Assembly (NCBI RefSeq): GCF_014191355.1
Contig: NZ_JACHWM010000002.1
Coordinates: forward strand, 372,001-436,000
Source of the DNA: Methylobacterium sp. R2-1
GTDB lineage: Bacteria; Pseudomonadota; Alphaproteobacteria; Rhizobiales; Beijerinckiaceae
DNA: 64,000 bases
Reading direction: 5' to 3'
Both the position numbers and the translations under genes were made by a program. Below, in pieces: positions 12,390-21,778 of the stretch. The first letter of the stretch is position 1, and each line of letters starts with the position of its first letter. The notes beneath the pieces were generated by a model. That model was not told the DNA's origin. It was given only the letters and a program-made list of their open reading frames with translations, and made no database searches.

Positions 12390-12525
12390 AACCCTTCCCC
12401 CCCGGCGGGGGAGGGTGCCCGCGGAGCAGGCGTGAGAGGGGGCGACGCTTGCGGAAATGGCGCTCCCCACTCCCAACCCTCGCTCACGCGAGGGCCACCC
12501 TCGCCCGCAGAGCGGGGAGGGGTTT
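12390..12525. repeat. Imperfect palindromic intergenic repeat
   Basis: Roughly 50-bp arms (12390-12440 and 12477-12525) are imperfect inverted copies sharing AACCC-TCCCC, GCGGG-GAGGGTG and GCGTGAG-GAGGG blocks. The GC-rich ends CCCCTCCCCG... are of the type scattered between genes in many alphaproteobacteria. It fills most of the 193-base gap inside an otherwise tight gene set. Its spread in the genome cannot be judged from one copy. Confidence 0.65.
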
Positions 12526-12553
12526 TCGTGGTTCCTTCTGAAGGCCCCGCCCC

Positions 12554-14641
12554 ATGCTGAGCCTCAGCTTCACGCCCCTCGTCCCGTGGCCGGTACTCGC
12601 CGCCTTTGGCGTGCTCGCCGCGATCCTCGCCGTCGTCGCGGTGCTCGCCCGCGGGCGCACGGCGCTGCTGCGGGCGGTGGCCCTCGGCCTCGTCGTCCTC
12701 GCGCTCGCCAACCCATCCCTGGTGCGCGAGGACCGCGACCCGGTGAAGGACGTGGCAGCCATCATCGTCGACCGCTCCGGCTCGCAGACGCTGGGCGATC
12801 GTCCGGCCATGACCGATGCGGTCAAGGCCGAGCTGGAGCGCCGCTTCGGCGCGCTCACGAACATCGAGCCGCGCTTCATCGAGGTCGGCGACGGGCAGGG
12901 CGCTGAGGGCGACGACGGCACCAAGCTGTTCACCGCGCTGACCCAGGCGCTGGCCGACGTGCCGCCGGAGCGGATTGCCGGCGTGGTGATGCTCACCGAC
13001 GGCGTGGTGCACGATATCCCCGCCTCGCTCGACATCCTCGGGCTCAAGGCACCGCTGCACGTCCTCGTCACCGGTCGGCCGGACGAGCGCGACCGCCAGA
13101 TCAAGATGCTGGAGGCCCCTCGCTTCGGCATCGTCGGCAAGGATGTGACCCTGCGCGGTGAGGTGATGGAGCGCGGCGGCACCGGTACGGCGATCGTCAC
13201 CGTGCGCCGCGACGGCGAGGAGATCGACCGGCAGAGCATCGCGACCGGCGTGCCGTTCTCGCTCACCATGCATATCGAGCACGGCGGCCCGAACGTGGTC
13301 GAGATCGAGGTCGAGCCGCTCCCGGGTGAACTCACCACGGTGAACAACCGAGCCGTCCTGCCGATCGAAGGCATTCGCGAAAAACTCAGGGTGCTGCTCG
13401 TCTCCGGCGAGCCGCACCAGGGCGAGCGCACCTGGCGCAACCTGCTGAAGTCGGATGCCTCCGTCGATCTCGTCCACTTCACGATTCTCAGGCCGCCGGA
13501 GAAGCAGGACGGCACCCCGATCTCGGAACTCTCGCTGATCGCCTTCCCCACCCGCGAGCTGTTCGTCCAGAAGATCAAGGATTTCGACCTCATTATCTTC
13601 GACCGCTACGCCAACCAGAGCGTGCTGCCGCAGGCCTATTTCGACAACATCGTCCGCTACGTCCGCGAGGGCGGCGCTCTCCTCATCGCCGCCGGGCCGG
13701 AATTCGCCGGTCCCGCCAGCCTCGCCCGCACCCGGCTCGCGACGATCCTTCCCGGCGATCCCTCGGCGAAGGTGGTCGAGCAGCCCTTCAAGGCCAATCT
13801 CACCGAGACCGGACACCGCCACCCCGTCACCAGGGCGCTGCCGGGTTCGGAGGCGAACCCGCCGGCCTGGGGCGACTGGCTGCGCATCATCTCGGCGCAG
13901 ACACGGCCGGGCGTGCAGCCGATCCTGTCGGGTGCCAACGGCCTGCCGTTGCTGGCGCTGTCGCGCGAGGACAAGGGCCGCGTTGCCCTGATGCTGTCGG
14001 ACCAGGCTTGGCTCTGGGCCCGCGGCTACCAGCAGGGCGGCCCCTATCTCGACCTGCTGCGCCGCCTCGCCCACTGGCTGATGAAGGAGCCGGCGCTCGA
14101 AGAGGAGGCTCTGCGCGCTCAGACCACCGGCCGCGGTCGCGAGGTCCGCGTCGAGCGCCAGACCATGTCCGAGGAGGCCGGTCCCGTGACGATCACGGGT
14201 CCGACCGGCAAGGAGCGAAGCCTCGACCTGACGAAGGCGGAGACCGGCCTGTTCACCGCAACCTTCGAGGCCGAGCAGCTCGGCCTCCACACCATCCGTT
14301 CGGGCAACCTCGCCGCCTTCGTCAGCGTCGGCCCGGCCAATCCGCGCGAGCTCGCCGACGTGTTCAGCGACACCGAGCGGCTGAAGGCGGTGGCCGAGGG
14401 CTCCGGCGGAACGGTACGCCGGGTAGCGGCGGGCGGCGGCATCGAGGTGCCCCGTCTCCAGATCACCCGCGGTGGGCGCTTAGGCGGCGCCGACTGGATC
14501 GGCTTCCGCCCGAGCGACAGCGCCACCGTGCGCGGCGTCGAGGTCTATCCCCTCGGCATCGGCCTGTGGGCCCTGGCGGCGCTCGCCGCGGCTTTGCTGG
14601 CGATGTGGCTGGTGGAAGGGCGGCGCGGGCGCGCGGCATGA
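12554..14641 (+). CDS. Membrane protein with vWA/GATase1-like exported domain
   Basis: A 695-residue protein with two N-terminal helices (about 9-31 and 37-56), a large region between, and one C-terminal helix (about 667-690, GLWALAALAAALLAMWLV) followed by a short Arg-rich tail. The region after the first helices has features of a vWA fold (DRSGSQ starting at residue 73, MLTDG near 146-150), and around residues 340-410 it resembles the class I amidotransferase-like fold seen in such proteins. No catalytic Cys triad is obvious, so amidotransferase activity is unlikely. It closes the MoxR set and probably forms a membrane complex with the DUF4159 protein, although a palindromic repeat separates them. 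Confidence 0.8.
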   Translation: MLSLSFTPLVPWPVLAAFGVLAAILAVVAVLARGRTALLRAVALGLVVLALANPSLVREDRDPVKDVAAIIVDRSGSQTLGDRPAMTDAVKAELERRFGALTNIEPRFIEVGDGQGAEGDDGTKLFTALTQALADVPPERIAGVVMLTDGVVHDIPASLDILGLKAPLHVLVTGRPDERDRQIKMLEAPRFGIVGKDVTLRGEVMERGGTGTAIVTVRRDGEEIDRQSIATGVPFSLTMHIEHGGPNVVEIEVEPLPGELTTVNNRAVLPIEGIREKLRVLLVSGEPHQGERTWRNLLKSDASVDLVHFTILRPPEKQDGTPISELSLIAFPTRELFVQKIKDFDLIIFDRYANQSVLPQAYFDNIVRYVREGGALLIAAGPEFAGPASLARTRLATILPGDPSAKVVEQPFKANLTETGHRHPVTRALPGSEANPPAWGDWLRIISAQTRPGVQPILSGANGLPLLALSREDKGRVALMLSDQAWLWARGYQQGGPYLDLLRRLAHWLMKEPALEEEALRAQTTGRGREVRVERQTMSEEAGPVTITGPTGKERSLDLTKAETGLFTATFEAEQLGLHTIRSGNLAAFVSVGPANPRELADVFSDTERLKAVAEGSGGTVRRVAAGGGIEVPRLQITRGGRLGGADWIGFRPSDSATVRGVEVYPLGIGLWALAALAAALLAMWLVEGRRGRAA

Positions 14642-14692
14642 TCTGAGATGGCTCTGTCCGACCAAGCTTTACCTGTGTAAAGCCGGTCGGGC

Positions 14693-17593
14693 ATGACCGA
14701 ATCCCTCCCGTTCCTGGCTGGCGGCGGCGAGGCCGCCCGCATGATCGCCGAGCGCGATTGGACGGATCATCCCCTCGGCCCCCCACAGACCTGGTCCGAG
14801 TCGCTGCGCACGGCGCTGAGCCTCATCCTGAACTCGCCCGAGAGCATGATCCTGGCCTGGGGTCCGGATCTGCACTTCTTCTTCAACGACACCTACTTCC
14901 CGCTGCTCGGCCCCCGCCTCTCCTGGGCGATGGGCGAGCGCTTCGACCGGGTCTGGGCCGATGCCTGGGACCAGGCCAAGCCGATCATCGACGACGCCTT
15001 TGCCGGAAAGAGCCGGCGCTTCGAGGACCTGCCCTGGACGCTCGCCACCGACAGGGGCGAGGCGCTGACGTGGTGGAGCTTCTCTTACTCGCGGGTGCTC
15101 GACGGGGAGGGCCGCATCGCCGGCCTGTTCATCTTCACCAATGAGACGACCAAGCGCGTCCGCACCGAAGCCCTCCAGCGGGAGGGCGAGGCGGCCCTCC
15201 GCCGAAGCGAGGCCTTCTTGACGGCGACCCTGGAGGGGCTGCCGGTCGGCGTGATCATCGCCGATGCGGACGGGCGGATCGTGCGCGACAATCCCGCCAA
15301 CCGCGAGATCTGGGGCATGCCGCCGGAAACCGCGAGCTGGGAAGGCTACGGCGATTGGGTCGGTTACTGGCCGGAGACGGGCGAGCGCCTGCGCGCCGAG
15401 GAATGGGCCATGGCCCGCGCCCTGCTGCACGGCGAGACGGTGCGTGGCGAGCTCGTGGAGATCGAGCGCTTCGATCGCCGCGGACGGCGGCTGTTCCTCA
15501 ACAACGCCGCGCCGATCCGGGATCGCGCGGGCGCCATCGTCGGCGGCGTGGTGGCCGAACTCGACGTGACCGAGCGGATCGAGGTCGAGCGGCGGCTGCG
15601 GGAGAGCGAGGCGCTGGCCCGCGTCAACGCCGAGCGGGTCCAGCTCGCGCTCTCGGCCGGCGCCATCGTCGGCACCTGGCTCTGGGACCTGACCACCGAC
15701 CGCTTCACCGTGGACGAGGCCTTCGCTCGCGCCTTCGGCCTCGATCCGGCGCTCGGCCGCGAGGGCTTGAGCCTCGCCCAGGTGGTCGAGACGGTCCATC
15801 CCGACGACAAGGCGGGGCTGGCGGAGGCGATCGGGGAGGCCATCGCCCGCGGCGGCGCCTACGCCCATCAGTATCGGGTGCGGCGGGCGGACGGCCGCTA
15901 CTACTGGATCGAGGCCAATGGCCGGGTCGATCACGCCCCCGACGGGACGCCGCTGAGCTTCCCCGGCGTCCTCATCGACGTGGAGGAGCGCCGCGCCTTG
16001 GCGGAGGAGCGCGACCGGGCCATCGTGCTCCTGCGCCGGCTCAACGAGACACTGGAGGAGCAGGTCGCCGCGCGCACCGCCGAGCGCGACCAGATCTGGC
16101 AGGCCTCGAGCGACCTTCTGGCCGTGGCCGATCTCGACGGGCGCTTCGTCAGTCTCAACCCGGCCTGGAGCGCGACCCTGGGCTGGAGCGAGGCCGAGTT
16201 GAAGGCCGTCCCCTTCCTCGACTTCGTCCATCCCGAGGACCGGGAGCTGACCCTCGCCGCCGCCGCCGCCCTCGCCCGGGGCGAGATGCAGCTCGGCTTC
16301 GAGAACCGCTATCGCGCCCGGGACGGCGGCTATCGCTGGTTCTCTTGGAACACCGTGCCGCGCCAGGGCCTCATCTACGCCTCGGTGCGCGACGTGACCG
16401 CGATCAAGGAGCAGGGGCGGGCTCTGGCCGAGGCCGGGGAGGCCCTGCGCCAGAGCCAGAAGATGGAGGCGGTGGGCCAGCTCACCGGCGGCCTCGCCCA
16501 CGACTTCAACAACCTGCTCGCCGGCATCTCGGGCAGCCTGGAGCTGATGCAGACCCGCATCAGCCAGGGTCGGCTCAAGGACGTCGACCGCTACATGAGC
16601 GCGGCGCAGGGGGCGACCAGGCGGGCGGCCGCGCTGACCCACCGCCTGCTCGCCTTCTCCCGCCGCCAGACGCTCGACCCCAAGCCCACCGGCGTGAACC
16701 GGCTGGTCGCCGGCATGGAGGAACTGATCCGCCGCACGGTGGGGCCCACCATCACCATCGACGTGGTCGGCGCCGCTGGGCTCTGGCCCTCGCTGGTGGA
16801 CCCGCCGCAACTCGAGAACGCGCTGCTGAACCTCTGCATCAACGCCCGCGACGCCATGCCGGACGGTGGCCGCATCACCATCGAGACCGCCAACAAGTGG
16901 CTCGATGCGCAAGCCGCGCGCCAGCACGACATGCCGTCGGGCCAGTATCTATCGCTGTGCGTGACCGACACCGGCACCGGCATGACCCCGGAGGTGCGGG
17001 CCAAGGCCTTCGACCCGTTCTTCACGACCAAACCCACCGGCCAGGGCACCGGGCTCGGGCTGTCGATGATCTACGGCTTCGCCAAGCAGTCGGGCGGACA
17101 TGTGCGGATCGACTCCGAACTCGGTCAGGGCACGACGGTCTGCATCTACCTGCCCCGCTTCGACGGCGAGGCGGAGGAATCCGAACCGCTCGGACCCCTG
17201 GTGGACGCGCCCCGGGCTGAGCAGGGCGAGACGGTGCTCGTGGTCGATGACGAGCCGACGGTGCGGATGCTGGTCACGGAAGTGCTGGAGGATCTCGGCT
17301 ACACCGCGATCGAGGCCGCCGACAGCGCCAGCGGCCTGAAGGTGCTGCAATCGGACGTACGCATCGACCTGCTCATCTCCGATGTCGGCCTGCCCGGCGG
17401 CATGAACGGCCGCCAGATGGCCGATGCCGCCCGCGTCTCGCGCCCCGATCTCAAGGTGTTGTTCATCACCGGCTATGCCGAGAACGCGGCGGTCGGCAAC
17501 GGCCACCTCGAACCCGGCATGGCGGTGCTGACCAAGCCGTTCGTGGTCGAGACGCTGGGCCTGCGCATCCGCGAGATGATTTCGCGGGGGTAG
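14693..17593 (+). CDS. Multi-PAS hybrid sensor histidine kinase
   Basis: A 966-residue soluble hybrid kinase with no membrane helix. Order: an N-terminal PAS-like sensor (about 20-155), three further PAS modules (about 170-300, 315-445 and 465-585, the third being a PAS/PAC with YRARDGGYRWFSW), a short coiled coil, the HisKA domain with the phospho-accepting His at 603 in GGLAHDFNNLL, an HATPase domain (about 700-835, GQGTGLGLSMIYGF), and a C-terminal receiver with acceptor Asp 897 in SDVGLPGG. The many PAS modules suggest sensing of a small molecule, redox state or light, which cannot be specified. It is monocistronic and convergent with the sulfur transporter gene, only 17 bases away. No dedicated response regulator is adjacent. 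Confidence 0.93.
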   Translation: MTESLPFLAGGGEAARMIAERDWTDHPLGPPQTWSESLRTALSLILNSPESMILAWGPDLHFFFNDTYFPLLGPRLSWAMGERFDRVWADAWDQAKPIIDDAFAGKSRRFEDLPWTLATDRGEALTWWSFSYSRVLDGEGRIAGLFIFTNETTKRVRTEALQREGEAALRRSEAFLTATLEGLPVGVIIADADGRIVRDNPANREIWGMPPETASWEGYGDWVGYWPETGERLRAEEWAMARALLHGETVRGELVEIERFDRRGRRLFLNNAAPIRDRAGAIVGGVVAELDVTERIEVERRLRESEALARVNAERVQLALSAGAIVGTWLWDLTTDRFTVDEAFARAFGLDPALGREGLSLAQVVETVHPDDKAGLAEAIGEAIARGGAYAHQYRVRRADGRYYWIEANGRVDHAPDGTPLSFPGVLIDVEERRALAEERDRAIVLLRRLNETLEEQVAARTAERDQIWQASSDLLAVADLDGRFVSLNPAWSATLGWSEAELKAVPFLDFVHPEDRELTLAAAAALARGEMQLGFENRYRARDGGYRWFSWNTVPRQGLIYASVRDVTAIKEQGRALAEAGEALRQSQKMEAVGQLTGGLAHDFNNLLAGISGSLELMQTRISQGRLKDVDRYMSAAQGATRRAAALTHRLLAFSRRQTLDPKPTGVNRLVAGMEELIRRTVGPTITIDVVGAAGLWPSLVDPPQLENALLNLCINARDAMPDGGRITIETANKWLDAQAARQHDMPSGQYLSLCVTDTGTGMTPEVRAKAFDPFFTTKPTGQGTGLGLSMIYGFAKQSGGHVRIDSELGQGTTVCIYLPRFDGEAEESEPLGPLVDAPRAEQGETVLVVDDEPTVRMLVTEVLEDLGYTAIEAADSASGLKVLQSDVRIDLLISDVGLPGGMNGRQMADAARVSRPDLKVLFITGYAENAAVGNGHLEPGMAVLTKPFVVETLGLRIREMISRG

Positions 17594-17610
17594 GGCTCGC
17601 GCGATCGGCG

Positions 17611-18843
17611 TCAGGCGAGAAGCCCCGTTCGCCGCCCGAACCACAGCATCGCTGCCGCTCCGGCGAACATCGCGAAACCGAACACCCAACCTGAGACGGC
17701 GCCGGCCATGATGCCGGAGAGCAGCGTGCCGACGCTGCAGCCGAGCCCCGTCATGGCGCCCCAGCCGAGCAGCACGCCGCCGGTCAGGCCGCGCACGACT
17801 TGTCCCCGCGTCGGCAGGGCGGGCCGGAACTGGTCGGCGATGAGAGCCGCAGCGAAGGCGGCGAGCACGAGGCCGCCGATGAACAGGCCGTTCGGCGTCA
17901 GAAGAGCATCGCGCACGGCCGTGGCGCAGCCGCGGAAGGTGTCGAGCCCTTCCAGGCGATCCGGCAGCAGGCCGAGCGCCCCCGCCGCCTGCCGGGCGCG
18001 GCCGCCGATCTCCGCGGTGACGCCGAGCGGGCCGACCCGCAGATAGGCCAGCGTTCCGAGTGCCCCGACCGCGAGGCCCCCGAGCCAGACCGGCCAGCGC
18101 AGCACGAACACGGCCCGGAGCGGATCGACCCGGGTCGGCGCCTCCGGTGCGGGCAGACGGCGCAGGAGCGGCCAGGCCAGGGCGGCGAGCAGGGCCAGCG
18201 AGAGCGCGAGGCTCAGCCCGTAGCCGAGATGGCGCGGCAGCCACAGCACGGGCGCCTCGGAGAGGCTGGCGAGGTAGAGCGGGTTCCAGCTCACGAAGCC
18301 GAGAACGAAGCCGAGCCCGGTGCCGAGAAGCGCGAAGGGCGCTGTCGGCGAGCCCTCACCGAGGCGGTAGAGATGGGCGCTGATGCAGGAGCCGGAGATC
18401 GCCATGCCGGCGCCGAAACTGAGCCCGGCCAGGATCAGAACCGGCCCGACGGGGCCGATATGCGCGTCCGGCGGCAGGCGGGTGCCCGACGGGTCCGGCA
18501 TCCAGGCGCCGAGCACCACGGCGTAGCCCGCCACGCCGGCCGCGAGGGCCGCCAGGATGCCGAGCATCCCCCGCGGGTCGCTCCCGACCAGATAATCGCG
18601 CCACTGGCAGTAGAAGCAGAATCGGCTGCGCTGGAGCACGAAGCCGAACAGCGCGCCGAAGACGAGCGACAGGGCGAACCGCGCACCGCCCGGCTCGCCC
18701 GAGAGGCGCCAAGCCGCCGCGGCCAGCCCGACGGCGATCGCCGCGGCGAGGGTTGCTCGAACGGGAAGAGCGCGCCCGGCTCCGGGCGCGCTCACGCTTC
18801 GCGTTGGGAGAGGCAGCGCCTCTCCCGAAGGCGCGGCTCTCAC
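17611..18843 (-). CDS. YeeE/YedE (TsuA-like) sulfur-compound transporter
   Basis: A 410-residue polytopic inner-membrane protein of the YeeE/YedE family, members of which take up thiosulfate. Three cysteine motifs lining the conduction path of TsuA are recognisable: RSRFCF (C76), SGSCISAH (C153) and TGLGCSVG (C369). There is no ATG at the beginning; I use the GTG at 18843, which overlaps the stop of the rhodanese gene (GTGA). A second GTG at 18795 lies just past a hairpin and is a real alternative, giving 394 residues. Pairing with an exported rhodanese points to thiosulfate or related sulfane sulfur uptake. The exact cargo is inference. Confidence 0.88.
   Translation of the reverse strand: MRAAPSGEALPLPTRSVSAPGAGRALPVRATLAAAIAVGLAAAAWRLSGEPGGARFALSLVFGALFGFVLQRSRFCFYCQWRDYLVGSDPRGMLGILAALAAGVAGYAVVLGAWMPDPSGTRLPPDAHIGPVGPVLILAGLSFGAGMAISGSCISAHLYRLGEGSPTAPFALLGTGLGFVLGFVSWNPLYLASLSEAPVLWLPRHLGYGLSLALSLALLAALAWPLLRRLPAPEAPTRVDPLRAVFVLRWPVWLGGLAVGALGTLAYLRVGPLGVTAEIGGRARQAAGALGLLPDRLEGLDTFRGCATAVRDALLTPNGLFIGGLVLAAFAAALIADQFRPALPTRGQVVRGLTGGVLLGWGAMTGLGCSVGTLLSGIMAGAVSGWVFGFAMFAGAAAMLWFGRRTGLLA
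18806..18826 (-). other. Hairpin at the rhodanese-transporter junction
   Basis: A perfect 9-bp stem (18806-18814 with 18818-18826, GGGAGAGGC / GCCTCTCCC) with a 3-base loop sits between the two possible starts of the transporter gene. It could modulate translation of the transporter or favour the downstream GTG at 18795. Confidence 0.5.
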
Positions 18844-19829
18844 TTGCCGCCCCAGACGGTGCCGGCGAGGTTGACCACCGGCACGCCGACGGCGTTGCCG
18901 TACTCGGTCCAGGAGCCGTCGTAGTTGCGCGCGTCGTAGCCGAGGATCCGGCTGAGGACGAACCAGGAATGGCTCGAGCGCTCGCCGATGCGGCAGGAGG
19001 TGATGATCGGCTTCGATCCGTCGATGCCGGCCGCCGCGTAGAGGGCCTTCAGCTCCTCCTTGGACTTCAGGGTGCCGTCCGGGTTCACCGCCTTGGACCA
19101 GGGAATGTTGACCGAGCCGGGGATGTGGCCCGCGCGGATCGCCAACTCCTGAATGCCGGCCGGGGCGATGACCTTGCCGCTGAACTCGTCGGGCGAGCGG
19201 ATGTCGAGGATCTGCTCGTCGCGCTCCCGCTTGGCGACTGCCAGCACGTCGGCGAAGCGCGCCCGTAGCTTCGGCGAGGGCGCCTGCGCCGTGAAGGTCG
19301 AGGGCGCGACCTCGGCATTGCGCGTGTCGAGGGGGCGTTTCTCGGCCTCCCACTTCTTGCGACCGCCATCGAGCAGCTTGACGTTGTCGACGAGGCCGTA
19401 CTGGGCGAGCACCCAGGCGCCCCAGGCGGCGAACCAGTTGTTGTTGTCGCCGTAGAGCACCACCGTCGTGTCCCCGTCGATGCCGAGGCGCCGCGCCAGC
19501 GCCGTGAACTTGTCCGGTCCGGCGATGTCGCGGCTCACCGTCTCGACGAGATCGGTGTGCCAGACGACGTTCTGGGCGCCCGGGATGTGGCCGCGCTCGA
19601 ACACGCCCGGCTCGACGCTGACCTCGACGATCCGGAGGTTCCTGGCATCGAGGTTCTTCTCCAGCCACTCGGTCGAGACGAGGGGGCTTTCCTGGCTCGT
19701 GTTCGATCTGGCCTCCCTGGTCGCGCCGTCCTTGAGCGGCTTGGCCGCGGGGTCCGGCGCGGCCGACAGGCCCGTCGGTACGAGGATGCCAGCGGCGATC
19801 GTGAGCAGGAGGGCGGGTTTGCGCAGCAC
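18840..19829 (-). CDS. Exported tandem-rhodanese sulfurtransferase
   Basis: A 329-residue two-domain rhodanese of the SseA/thiosulfate:cyanide sulfurtransferase group, with an N-terminal signal peptide (MLRKPALLLTIAAGILVP, cleavage near residue 23), so it acts in the periplasm. The inactive N-terminal domain (about 50-175) and the C-terminal catalytic domain (about 195-320) are both present; the active-site Cys is C279 in SCRIGERSSH, a loop form typical of this branch and different from the CGSGVTA loop of cytosolic mercaptopyruvate enzymes. Its stop overlaps the GTG of the sulfur transporter gene, so the two are coupled. It likely handles thiosulfate or persulfide before import. Confidence 0.9.
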   Translation of the reverse strand: MLRKPALLLTIAAGILVPTGLSAAPDPAAKPLKDGATREARSNTSQESPLVSTEWLEKNLDARNLRIVEVSVEPGVFERGHIPGAQNVVWHTDLVETVSRDIAGPDKFTALARRLGIDGDTTVVLYGDNNNWFAAWGAWVLAQYGLVDNVKLLDGGRKKWEAEKRPLDTRNAEVAPSTFTAQAPSPKLRARFADVLAVAKRERDEQILDIRSPDEFSGKVIAPAGIQELAIRAGHIPGSVNIPWSKAVNPDGTLKSKEELKALYAAAGIDGSKPIITSCRIGERSSHSWFVLSRILGYDARNYDGSWTEYGNAVGVPVVNLAGTVWGGK

Positions 19830-20172
19830 GGGACAAGCTCCGGAATGGGCAGCCGAGGTCGTCCGGAGCCGCGAGTGCTCCGGGAGGATGTGTTCAGGAA
19901 GGTTGGGACAGTCCGCCGTCGCTGATCGCCCGCCGCAGATCAGTCCCGCTCGGGAGGCTGTTCCGGATGAGCGCAGTCGAGGCTGGACCGCACATCAATG
20001 TCGCCGTGACCAACGCGCCGGGTCAACGGAATAATGATCCGTTTATTGCGTGCTGCCGGCGAGTTCGCTCGCGCCGACCGCGTTCGAACATGAAGGATTA
20101 TCTTGGGCTCTCGAACGTACGACCGGTTCGGCCTGTTTTCCGTCGATGGCAGGCTTCGCGCCGATACCGTCG
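19830..20172. other. 343-base gap without a supported gene
   Basis: This stretch separates the start of the rhodanese gene from the end of the hydrolase gene, both on the minus strand. Frames crossing it on the plus strand lack ribosome sites and family resemblance. It should hold the rhodanese promoter; a TTGACC on the minus strand near 20025 has no good partner box. A small imperfect inverted repeat AATAA-TTATT lies near 20030. I see nothing else. Confidence 0.5.
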
Positions 20173-21057
20173 TTAGTCCCCGATCCGCTCGAAGAAGTCC
20201 GCGATCGCCTTCGCCGCCGCGTCCGGCCGCTCCCGGTGCGGGAAGTGCCCGGCGCCCTCGAAGGGAGCGAGATCGAGATCGGAGAATGTTTCGCCGAGGC
20301 GATCGGTCCAGGCGTAGGGAAACAGCGGGTCCTGCGTGCCCCAGCGGATGCAAGTCGGCACGCGGATCGGCGGCAGGGCGGGGGATTCACCCTGCAGCAT
20401 GGCAAGCCGGGCCTCCTGCTGGCTCAGGTACCAGTTGAAGCCGCCCTGAAGGTTGCCGTGCGCCAGGAAGTTGTCGGTGAAGGCGTCGAGCACGTCGTCG
20501 AACGCGGCCGGGTTGCCGCCGGCCCAGTGACGCAGGAAGTGGCCGATATAGGCGCGGCAGCTCCCGCGGCTGGCGCCGACCACCTCCGCCGCGAACGGCT
20601 TGAGGTGGAAGGATTGGTACCAGATCTCGGCCAGCATCTCCGGCTGCGCCAGCCGCGGACCGATGCCGGGATAGGGGCAGTCAAAGAAGAGCAGGCCGGT
20701 GAGACGGTCCGGGTTCGTGCGCCCGAGTGCTTGGCCGATAGAGGCGCCGACATCGTGACCGACGAGGCCCGCCCGCTCGATCCCGAGCCCGTCGAGAAGG
20801 CCCAGGATGTCGGCGGCGTGCACCTCGGGGCCGGCCTGGTCCGAGGGGCCGGGATCCGGCTTCTCGCTGGCGCCGAAGCCGCGCAGATCCGGCGCGATCA
20901 GGCTGAAGCGGTCGGCCAGCCGCACCATGACCGGCTCCCAGGTGAGCCAGAATTCCGGCCAGCCGTGCAGCAGCACCAGCGGCCGGCCCGTGCCCGTCCG
21001 CGCGACGTGCAGCTGCACGCCGTTCGCCGTCACCGTGTCGTGCCGGATCTCCACCAT
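20173..21057 (-). CDS. Alpha/beta hydrolase, epoxide hydrolase/haloacid dehalogenase-like
   Basis: A 294-residue alpha/beta-hydrolase whose nucleophile elbow is GHDVGA with Asp 102, not Ser, as in epoxide hydrolases and fluoroacetate/haloalkane dehalogenases. HGWP (31-34) provides the oxyanion hole and the catalytic His is H271 in GAGHFPHRE, or the one at 274. The DLRGFGASEKP stretch is typical of this branch. I start at the ATG at 21057 because the preceding 20 codons are Arg-rich with no similarity to the family. Whether the substrate is an epoxide or a halogenated compound cannot be decided. It is transcribed alone, divergent from a lipoprotein gene. Confidence 0.86.
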   Translation of the reverse strand: MVEIRHDTVTANGVQLHVARTGTGRPLVLLHGWPEFWLTWEPVMVRLADRFSLIAPDLRGFGASEKPDPGPSDQAGPEVHAADILGLLDGLGIERAGLVGHDVGASIGQALGRTNPDRLTGLLFFDCPYPGIGPRLAQPEMLAEIWYQSFHLKPFAAEVVGASRGSCRAYIGHFLRHWAGGNPAAFDDVLDAFTDNFLAHGNLQGGFNWYLSQQEARLAMLQGESPALPPIRVPTCIRWGTQDPLFPYAWTDRLGETFSDLDLAPFEGAGHFPHRERPDAAAKAIADFFERIGD

Positions 21058-21293
21058 GCCGCCCGTCCTTCCCTTCCGCGCCCTTCCGCACCTTGCCGCG
21101 CCTTGCCGCGAAGCCATCCGTCAGGCAACGCGGCGGTCCCGGCGGCCCGTTCCGAAGCGATCCGTCACGGGCCCGTGCAGCCCGCGATGCCGCGGGGCTG
21201 GTGGGCGATCGTGTGCCCGCCGGCTTGACCGGGCAAGCTGGACTGTTTCAATGCGCCGGTTCGCGCCCCTCGCGGGCGGACAATGGCGCGCGT

Positions 21294-21752
21294 ATGAGGC
21301 GGCAGATGGCGACGACAGTTCGGCGACTCGCGCTCCCGCTCGCGCTGGGTACGAGCCTTTCCGTCTCGGGCTGTACCGGCTTCGGCTACATCTCGCAGAC
21401 CTACGTCTCCCAGGTGCCGCAGGTCGTCACGATCGGCTGCAACGAGCCCTACGAGATCTACGACAACCGCCAGCGCCGCCGGGTTCTGGTGGTCTCGAAC
21501 GCCCTGCGCGAGGTGACCGGCTGCGATGTCGGTGGGCTCGGCGCAGGCCGCCCTCCCGCCGAGACACGGGCCGCGCGCTTCCGCACCGCGGCGCGCACCT
21601 ATCTCGACGAAACCGTCCGCGAGGATTGCAGGATTACCGGCGAGACGGTGTTCAGCGACCTGCAGACCGAGTTCGCCTACGCCTGCGACGCGCCGGTGGA
21701 GCCGCGCGGCACGGTGGTGCCCCGCCTGCCGGGACGGCGCACGCAGCGCTGA
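21294..21752 (+). CDS. Small hypothetical lipoprotein
   Basis: A 152-residue protein with a lipoprotein signal peptide: positive MRRQMATTVRR, a hydrophobic run, then LSVSGC at the expected lipobox. The mature part carries four more cysteines and no family signature I recognise. A second ATG at 21306 would fit the same signal peptide. A possible promoter (TTGACC at 21225, TTCAAT at 21247, 16-base spacing) precedes it. Export and lipidation are predicted from sequence; function is unknown. Confidence 0.7.
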   Translation: MRRQMATTVRRLALPLALGTSLSVSGCTGFGYISQTYVSQVPQVVTIGCNEPYEIYDNRQRRRVLVVSNALREVTGCDVGGLGAGRPPAETRAARFRTAARTYLDETVREDCRITGETVFSDLQTEFAYACDAPVEPRGTVVPRLPGRRTQR

Positions 21753-21778
21753 TCGGGATCGGCGGCCAGGGCACTTGT

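Noticed and set aside
12275..14290. A 671-codon minus-strand frame across the vWA-like gene
   Set aside because: Antisense shadow; the plus-strand gene has membrane helices and vWA motifs, this one has none.
14669..16927. A 752-codon minus-strand frame antisense to the hybrid kinase
   Set aside because: No domain or start signal; the kinase on the plus strand is certain.
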